From NCBI RefSeq assembly GCF_019195435.1, contig NZ_CP078069.1, positions 372,001-436,000 of the forward strand: DNA of 64,000 nucleotides. The letters run 5' to 3'. Below the pieces are notes generated by a model. The model made no database searches. It was given only the letters and a program-made list of their open reading frames with translations, and was not told the DNA's origin. Of this stretch, positions 59,516 to 64,000 are shown piece after piece. The position numbers were made by a program, and so were the translations under genes. Source of the stretch: Comamonas sp. NLF-1-9 (GTDB taxonomy: Bacteria > Pseudomonadota > Gammaproteobacteria > Burkholderiales > Burkholderiaceae_C). Within the stretch, counting starts at the first letter, position 1, and each line of letters starts with the position of its first letter.

Positions 59516-60307
59516 ATGAACTCCCTGGTGGCGCGCGCACCCTGGCTGGAGCGCTTTTGGCGCGCCGCCCAGCGCTGGGCCATCGCCTGGTGGCGCATCA
59601 TGGACCTGGGCGCGGTGGTGCTGGTGCTGCTGGCTTCGCCCTCCAGTTGGGGGCGGCATGCGCGCGCGCGCATGGCGCTGCAGATCGTGCGCGACACCTT
59701 GCCCATCCTGCTGGGCTTCACGGTGCTGGCGGCGCTCATCAGCCTGGTGCTCACGCGCATCGTCGTGGTCACCGCCTTCAGCTACGGCTTGTCGCGCTAC
59801 GCGCTGGAGATGGTGGTGCGTGTGCTGGTGCTGGAGCTCATTCCGCTGACCGCGGCGCTGTTCGTGGCCATGCGCACCACGATACCGAGCGGCGCGCGGG
59901 TGGCAGAGCTGCGCCGGCTGCGGCGCATGCCCGGGACGCAGTTCGTGCGCACCGAGGTGCTGCCGCGCGCCGTCGCCGGCGTCTATGCCAGCGTCACGCT
60001 GGCGGCGCTGTCGTGCGTGGTGGGCCTGTTGATGGCCTACATCGGGGTGTATGGCGCCAACCTCGCGGGCTTTGCCGGCTATACGCGCATGTTCGGCCAG
60101 GTGTTCACGCCGCAGATCACGCTGGTGTTCTTTCTCAAGACGCTGTTCTTCAGCCTGGCGGTGGCGCTGATTCCGCTGGCCGGCGGCCTGCACGCGCACG
60201 AGCGCCACGGCAGCGCGCCGCCCTCTGCGGGCGGTGGCAGCCTGGCGCGCATGTTTGCCGTACTCTTGCTGATAGAGACGATTTCCCTCATGGGCAACTA
60301 TTACTGA
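59516..60307 (+). CDS. MlaE-like ABC transporter permease (divergent)
   Basis: The 263-residue product has about five membrane helices and a divergent MlaE/YrbE permease layout (LELIPLTAALFVAMRTTI, TEVLPRAVAGVYASVTLAAL, ITLVFFLKTLFFSLAVALIP). MlaE permeases move phospholipid with an MCE protein and an ATPase. The ATG at 59516 is chosen; an in-frame ATG at 59483 is possible. TATGAT at 59504-59509 lies 6 bp before 59516. No ATPase gene is adjacent; the MlaD-like gene starts 7 bp after the stop. Confidence 0.83.
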   Translation: MNSLVARAPWLERFWRAAQRWAIAWWRIMDLGAVVLVLLASPSSWGRHARARMALQIVRDTLPILLGFTVLAALISLVLTRIVVVTAFSYGLSRYALEMVVRVLVLELIPLTAALFVAMRTTIPSGARVAELRRLRRMPGTQFVRTEVLPRAVAGVYASVTLAALSCVVGLLMAYIGVYGANLAGFAGYTRMFGQVFTPQITLVFFLKTLFFSLAVALIPLAGGLHAHERHGSAPPSAGGGSLARMFAVLLLIETISLMGNYY

Positions 60308-60313
60308 GCGATC

Positions 60314-61324
60314 ATGGTCGACCCGCTGACCGAAGCAGCCCCCCACCCCGAAGAGCCCCTGCGCCCGATCGCGCATCTGCGCCTGAAGGCGCTGGGCCTG
60401 CTGTTTTTCACCGCGCTGCTGATCGCCGGCTCGGTGCTCTACCTGCTGTATGCGCGCGGCGCCTTCGAGGCGACGCAGCGCCTGGTGCTGGTCACCGACG
60501 ATTCCGAGGGCGTGAGCGTGGGCATGGACATGACGTTCTCCGGCTTTCCCATAGGCCGGGTGCGCACCATAGACCTGGCCAGCGACGGCAGCGTGCACAT
60601 CGCGGTCGACGTGGCGCGCAAGGAAGCGCACTGGCTGCGCGAGTCCAGCGTGTTTACGCTGGTGCGCGGCCTGGTGGGCGGCACGACCATCAAGGCCTAC
60701 AGCGGCGTGCTCAGCGACCCGCCGCTGGGCGACGGCGCCGAACGCCCGGTCATCCGCGGCGACGTGGGCGCGGAGGTGCCGCAAATCCTCAATAGCGCGC
60801 GCCAATTGCTGGACAACCTCAACCAGATGACCGGGCAGGGCTCGGAGCTGGCGACAACGCTGGCGCAGGTGCGCCTGCTGGTGCAAAAGCTCAACGGCCC
60901 GGGCGGCGCGCTGGCGGCGCTGCTGGGCGACGATGCGCGCAGCAGCCAGATCAACGCGCTGCTGCAGCAGGCAGGCGAGCTGCTGCGCCGCAGCAACGCG
61001 CTGATGGCGCGCCTGGACACCATGGGCGCCAAGGCCGACCGCCAGCTCTTCGGCGCCGGCCGCGACGCCGGCCTGATGAGCGAGGTGCGCGCCGGCGCGA
61101 CCGAGCTCGGCGCCCTGCTGCAGGACGCGCGCCAGAGCCTCAAGCGCGTGGACGCGGTGCTGGCCGACGCCCAGGCGGTGAGCCGCAACGCGCGCGAAGC
61201 CAGCACCGACTTGTCGGCCCTGCGCGCCGAGGTGGACGCGAGCCTGCGCAAGGTGCAAGACCTGATCGACGAGGTCAATCGCAAATGGCCGTTCGCGCGC
61301 GACACGGAGCTCAAGCTGCCATGA
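60314..61324 (+). CDS. MlaD family (MCE-domain) substrate-binding protein
   Basis: The 336-residue product has one N-terminal membrane helix (about 26-46), a single MCE domain (SEGVSVGMDMTFSGFPIGRV, FTLVRGLVGGTTIKAYSG) and a long helical region predicted to be coiled coil (about 155-325). Such proteins are membrane-anchored periplasmic hexamers that shuttle lipids. It sits between the permease and a lipoprotein gene, overlapping the latter by ATGA. Confidence 0.92.
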   Translation: MVDPLTEAAPHPEEPLRPIAHLRLKALGLLFFTALLIAGSVLYLLYARGAFEATQRLVLVTDDSEGVSVGMDMTFSGFPIGRVRTIDLASDGSVHIAVDVARKEAHWLRESSVFTLVRGLVGGTTIKAYSGVLSDPPLGDGAERPVIRGDVGAEVPQILNSARQLLDNLNQMTGQGSELATTLAQVRLLVQKLNGPGGALAALLGDDARSSQINALLQQAGELLRRSNALMARLDTMGAKADRQLFGAGRDAGLMSEVRAGATELGALLQDARQSLKRVDAVLADAQAVSRNAREASTDLSALRAEVDASLRKVQDLIDEVNRKWPFARDTELKLP

Positions 61325-61986
61325 CACTACGCCCCCTCCTGCGCACTGCGCTGGTGCTGCTGGCCGCGATGTGGCTTGCGGCCTGCGGCAACGCGCCGCG
61401 CACGCCCGACTGGCAGATGAACGCCCACGGCTCGCTCGAACGCGCCACGCGCGCCTATCTGTCGGGCGAGGACCGCGTGGCCGAGCTCGAATGGGAGCGT
61501 GCACGCGCCGAGGTGGCGCGCACCGGCGAGCCCGAATTGGCCGCGCGCCTGGCGCTGGCGCGCTGCGCCGCCGAGGCCGCGAGCCTGGCCTTTTCCGGCT
61601 GCCCGGACTTTGCTGCGCTGCGCGCCGACGCCAGCGCGGCCGACGCCGCCTATGCCGACTACCTGGCCGGACGGCTCGATCCGGCGCGCGCCGCGCTGCT
61701 GCCCGAGGCCCAGCGCGCGCCGGCGCGCGATGTCGGCGCGATTGCCGCGGTGGTCGATCCGCTCTCGCGCCTGGTGGCGGCGGCCGCGGCGCTGCAGGCC
61801 GGGCGCGCCACGCCCGAGACGCTGGTGGCGGCGGTCGATGCGGCCTCGTCCCAGGGCTGGCGCCGCCCGCTGCTGGCCTGGCTGCTGCTGCGCCAGCAGC
61901 GCGCCCACGCCATCGGCGATGCGGCATTGGAGCAGGCGCTGCAGCGGCGCATCGATCTGGTGCAGTCCAGCACGCCGCAGCGCTGA
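61321..61986 (+). CDS. Lipoprotein of the MlaE/MlaD locus
   Basis: The 221-residue product has a lipoprotein signal with lipobox LAACG (Cys21). The rest is Ala-rich and helical and does not look like PqiC or MlaC. The ATGA overlap with the MlaD gene implies they work together, perhaps as an outer- or inner-membrane partner of lipid transfer. I do not recognise a named family. Confidence 0.8.
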   Translation: MTLRPLLRTALVLLAAMWLAACGNAPRTPDWQMNAHGSLERATRAYLSGEDRVAELEWERARAEVARTGEPELAARLALARCAAEAASLAFSGCPDFAALRADASAADAAYADYLAGRLDPARAALLPEAQRAPARDVGAIAAVVDPLSRLVAAAAALQAGRATPETLVAAVDAASSQGWRRPLLAWLLLRQQRAHAIGDAALEQALQRRIDLVQSSTPQR

Positions 61987-61999
61987 GGCTGGCGCCGCC

Positions 62000-63526
62000 T
62001 CAAGCGGCGCAGGGCGTGAGCGCCTGCGCCAGCGCCGACGCCGTCAGAGCGCGCCCGGCCGGCCAGTGGTCGGCCAGCGCCCCGTGCTGCCAGCAGGCGT
62101 CGCAAACGGCTTGCTGAATGCTGGCACCATCGGGCGCCGCCAGGGCGGCCAGCCGCGCGCCGATCAGCCCGGCGAGCACGTCGCCGCTGCCGGCCGTGGC
62201 CAGCTTGGCATTGCCCGTGGGGTTGATGCCCGGCGTTTGCCCCGCAGTCGCGATGATGCTGCCCGAACCCTTGAGCACCACGGTGCAGCGGTGGCGCTCG
62301 GCCAGGGCGCTGGCGGCCCGCAGGCGGTCGGCCTGTACCTCGCCGGCGCTGCTGCCCAGCAGGCGCGCGGCTTCCAGCGGGTGGGGCGTGAGCACCGTGG
62401 CGTGCCCCGCCTGGCTGGCGCGCGCGGCCAGCGCCTGCTGCAGCGGCGCGCTCTGCGCCAGGGCGTTCAGCGCGTCGGCGTCGAGCACCAGGCGCGTGGC
62501 CTCGGCCAGCACGCGCGCGAGCAGCGGCGCTACCGCCTGGCCCCCGCCGCAGCCGCAAACCACGCTGCCTTGCTGCAGCACCAACGCATCGGGGCGGCGC
62601 AGCATCAGCTCGGGCCAGGCGGGCAAATCCTGGCTCGCGCCCCCGTCCAGCAAGGCCAGCAGCACCCGCCCCGCGCCCGCATGCAAGGCGGCGATGCCCG
62701 CGAGCACGGCGGCGCCCGTCATGCCCATGCCGCGCGCGCCCAGGCCTTCGCCGCCGAGGATGGCCACGTCGCCAAAACTGCCCTTGTGGCTGGCGTGCGC
62801 GCGCGCCGCCGGCTGCGGCCGGCCGCAAAGCAGGGCGGCCGCGGGCTCGGCGCTGGTGTCGGTTTGCAGATCGTCACACCAGAGCGTGCCGGCCGCGTCG
62901 CGCCCATGGGCGGTGAACAGCCCCGGGTGCAGCGTGAGCAGCGACAAGGTGTGCAGCGCGCCGGTGGCCGGCGGCAGGTCTTCAAAGCCCGGCGCCCAGC
63001 ATCCGGTGTCGCCCAGCAGGCCTGAAGGCAGGTCGGCGCAGAGCACGGTGGCGCCGCTTGCGCGCAGCTGGCGCAGCGCCTGCAGCAGGCGGGGCGCGGG
63101 GGGCTGGGCGCGCGCGGCTGCGCTCAGGCCCAGGCCGAGCAGCGCGTCCACGCACAGGTCTTGCGGGGCGAGCTCGGGCGCACCATCGACAAAGGCCACG
63201 CCGGCCGCACAGGCCTGGCGCCGAGCCCAGGCGGCGTCTTCGGGCAGGTGCTGCGGCTCGGCCAGCAGCGTCACCGATACCGCCAGGCCGCGGCGCTGCA
63301 GCAGCGCTGCGGCCAACAGCCCGTCGCCGCCGTTGTTGCCCGGGCCGCAGAGCACCCAGACGCGGCGCGCATGGGGCGCAAGCGCATGCCCCAGCGCGGC
63401 CAGCGCCTGGCCGGCGCGCTGCATCAGCGTGTGCGCCGGCAGGCGAGCGGCGGCGCTGGCCTCCAGCGCGCGCGTGGCGGCGCTGGCATGCAGCGGCAGG
63501 CGCTCAAGCGTACCGACGGCGCGCAT
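62000..63526 (-). CDS. nnrE: Bifunctional NAD(P)H-hydrate epimerase / ADP-dependent NAD(P)H-hydrate dehydratase
   Basis: It repairs damaged (hydrated) NAD(P)H. The 508-residue product has an N-terminal YjeF epimerase domain ([38 protein letters not shown]) and a C-terminal NnrD domain ([56 protein letters not shown]). The ATG at 63526 has GGAGG 6 nt upstream; a GTG at 63562 is in frame but weaker. It is divergent from rpsB. Confidence 0.95.
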   Translation of the reverse strand: MRAVGTLERLPLHASAATRALEASAAARLPAHTLMQRAGQALAALGHALAPHARRVWVLCGPGNNGGDGLLAAALLQRRGLAVSVTLLAEPQHLPEDAAWARRQACAAGVAFVDGAPELAPQDLCVDALLGLGLSAAARAQPPAPRLLQALRQLRASGATVLCADLPSGLLGDTGCWAPGFEDLPPATGALHTLSLLTLHPGLFTAHGRDAAGTLWCDDLQTDTSAEPAAALLCGRPQPAARAHASHKGSFGDVAILGGEGLGARGMGMTGAAVLAGIAALHAGAGRVLLALLDGGASQDLPAWPELMLRRPDALVLQQGSVVCGCGGGQAVAPLLARVLAEATRLVLDADALNALAQSAPLQQALAARASQAGHATVLTPHPLEAARLLGSSAGEVQADRLRAASALAERHRCTVVLKGSGSIIATAGQTPGINPTGNAKLATAGSGDVLAGLIGARLAALAAPDGASIQQAVCDACWQHGALADHWPAGRALTASALAQALTPCAA

Positions 63527-63565
63527 GGCGGCCTCCAGGCTGCACGGCGAGGGCCTTGGCACGGC

Positions 63566-63571
63566 TATAAT
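63566..63571 (+). promoter_or_regulatory. Probable rpsB promoter -10 element
   Basis: There is a perfect TATAAT 156 bp before rpsB followed by CCACGGGTTTTT. It resembles the rpsO box at 6057. The -35 is weak. The long leader that follows (about 150 nt) could hold S2 autoregulation. Confidence 0.5.
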
Positions 63572-63727
63572 CCACGGGTTTTTCTGTCACAGGCGTTCTA
63601 CGGGTTTACCCTTGGGCGCGGCAGAAGAGCCAATAGCAAACCGGCCCATCCAGGTGTTGCCGCTGCCCCATGCGGGCGCAGCGCAATTTTCGGGCCGGAT
63701 TTAAGACCCAACCTTTGGAGTATCTTC

Positions 63728-64000
63728 ATGTCCGTCACCATGCGCGAAATGCTGGAAGCCGGTGTCCACTTCGGTCACCAGACGCGCTTCTGGAACCCCA
63801 AGATGGCCCCGTTCATTTTCGGCCATCGCAACAAGATCCACATCATCAACCTGGAGCAGACGCTGCCGATGTTCCAGGAAGCGCAGAAGTTTGCGCGCCA
63901 GCTCGCGGCCAACCGCGGCACCATCCTGATGGTGGGCACCAAGCGCCAGGCGCGCGAGATCATCGCCGAGCAGGCCCAGCGCGCCGGCATGCCCTACGTG
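63728..64000 (+). CDS. rpsB: 30S ribosomal protein S2 (partial, runs off the window)
   Basis: Only the first 91 codons are present. They match the S2 N terminus: [40 protein letters not shown] and [24 protein letters not shown] lies 7 nt before the ATG. S2 assembles late on the 30S subunit. In most bacteria tsf follows, outside this window. Confidence 0.96.
   Translation, partial: MSVTMREMLEAGVHFGHQTRFWNPKMAPFIFGHRNKIHIINLEQTLPMFQEAQKFARQLAANRGTILMVGTKRQAREIIAEQAQRAGMPYV

Overview
The window is about 64 kb of GC-rich bacterial chromosome. Gene content and order point to a betaproteobacterium of the Burkholderiales, most likely family Comamonadaceae (Acidovorax/Alicycliphilus-like). The reasons are the complete nuoA-N operon behind secG and tRNA-Leu, the ilvB-ilvH-ilvC-pssA order, the sigma factor/DUF3619/DUF3106/RDD cluster, DUF1178 after nuoN, and many copies of a short dispersed repeat (core GATAGCTGCTGGCGCTTGTC) that I associate with this family. 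The window is almost all core genome. I see no prophage, insertion sequence, rRNA operon or CRISPR array.

Layout. 1-4.3 kb: rpoH with a CIRCE-like operator, cutA, and a membrane-bound PAS-GGDEF-EAL protein. 4.5-5.6 kb: a 992-bp unit carrying hicAB, bounded by 94-bp direct repeats that contain the 3' end of tRNA-Arg(ACG) and its terminator; this is a tRNA-targeted mini-element or its remnant. 5.6-11.2 kb: small secreted protein, rpsO, pnp, quinone oxidoreductase, tpiA, secG. 11.3-25.9 kb: tRNA-Leu(GAG) and the 14-gene respiratory complex I operon. 25.9-31.6 kb: DUF1178, an orphan sulfate-binding-like protein with an altered ligand loop, a CoA transferase, a YgiD-type dioxygenase, aspartase and a hemerythrin. 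31.7-34.5 kb: membrane H+-pyrophosphatase and soluble pyrophosphatase, divergent. 34.6-37.9 kb: a FemAB/GNAT protein, then nadE next to a PII gene; this NadE has lost its glutaminase catalytic triad. 38-41.5 kb (minus strand): an overlapping operon of ECF-like sigma factor, DUF3619 (candidate anti-sigma), DUF3106 (LTxxQ-like periplasmic repeats), RDD, dgkA and LOG protein. It looks like an undescribed envelope-stress circuit. 41.6-46.3 kb: ilvB, ilvH, ilvC, pssA. 46.3-55.6 kb: P1 peptidase, acs, phosphohexomutase, kdtA, a small GTG-start basic protein, and a Pat-type protein acetyltransferase that may act on Acs. 55.6-59.4 kb: DUF411, YitT, a Zn/Cd/Pb P-type ATPase and its divergent MerR regulator. 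59.5-62 kb: MlaE-like permease, MlaD-like protein and lipoprotein with no ATPase gene. 62-64 kb: nnrE and the start of rpsB.

The genes describe an aerobic heterotroph with complex I respiration, pyrophosphate-driven proton pumping, acetate activation with probable lysine-acetylation control, and heavy-metal efflux. The most notable features are the sigma/DUF3619/DUF3106 operon, the tRNA-Arg/hicAB unit, the glutaminase-dead NadE beside PII, and dispersed repeats that have become coding sequence inside conserved genes.
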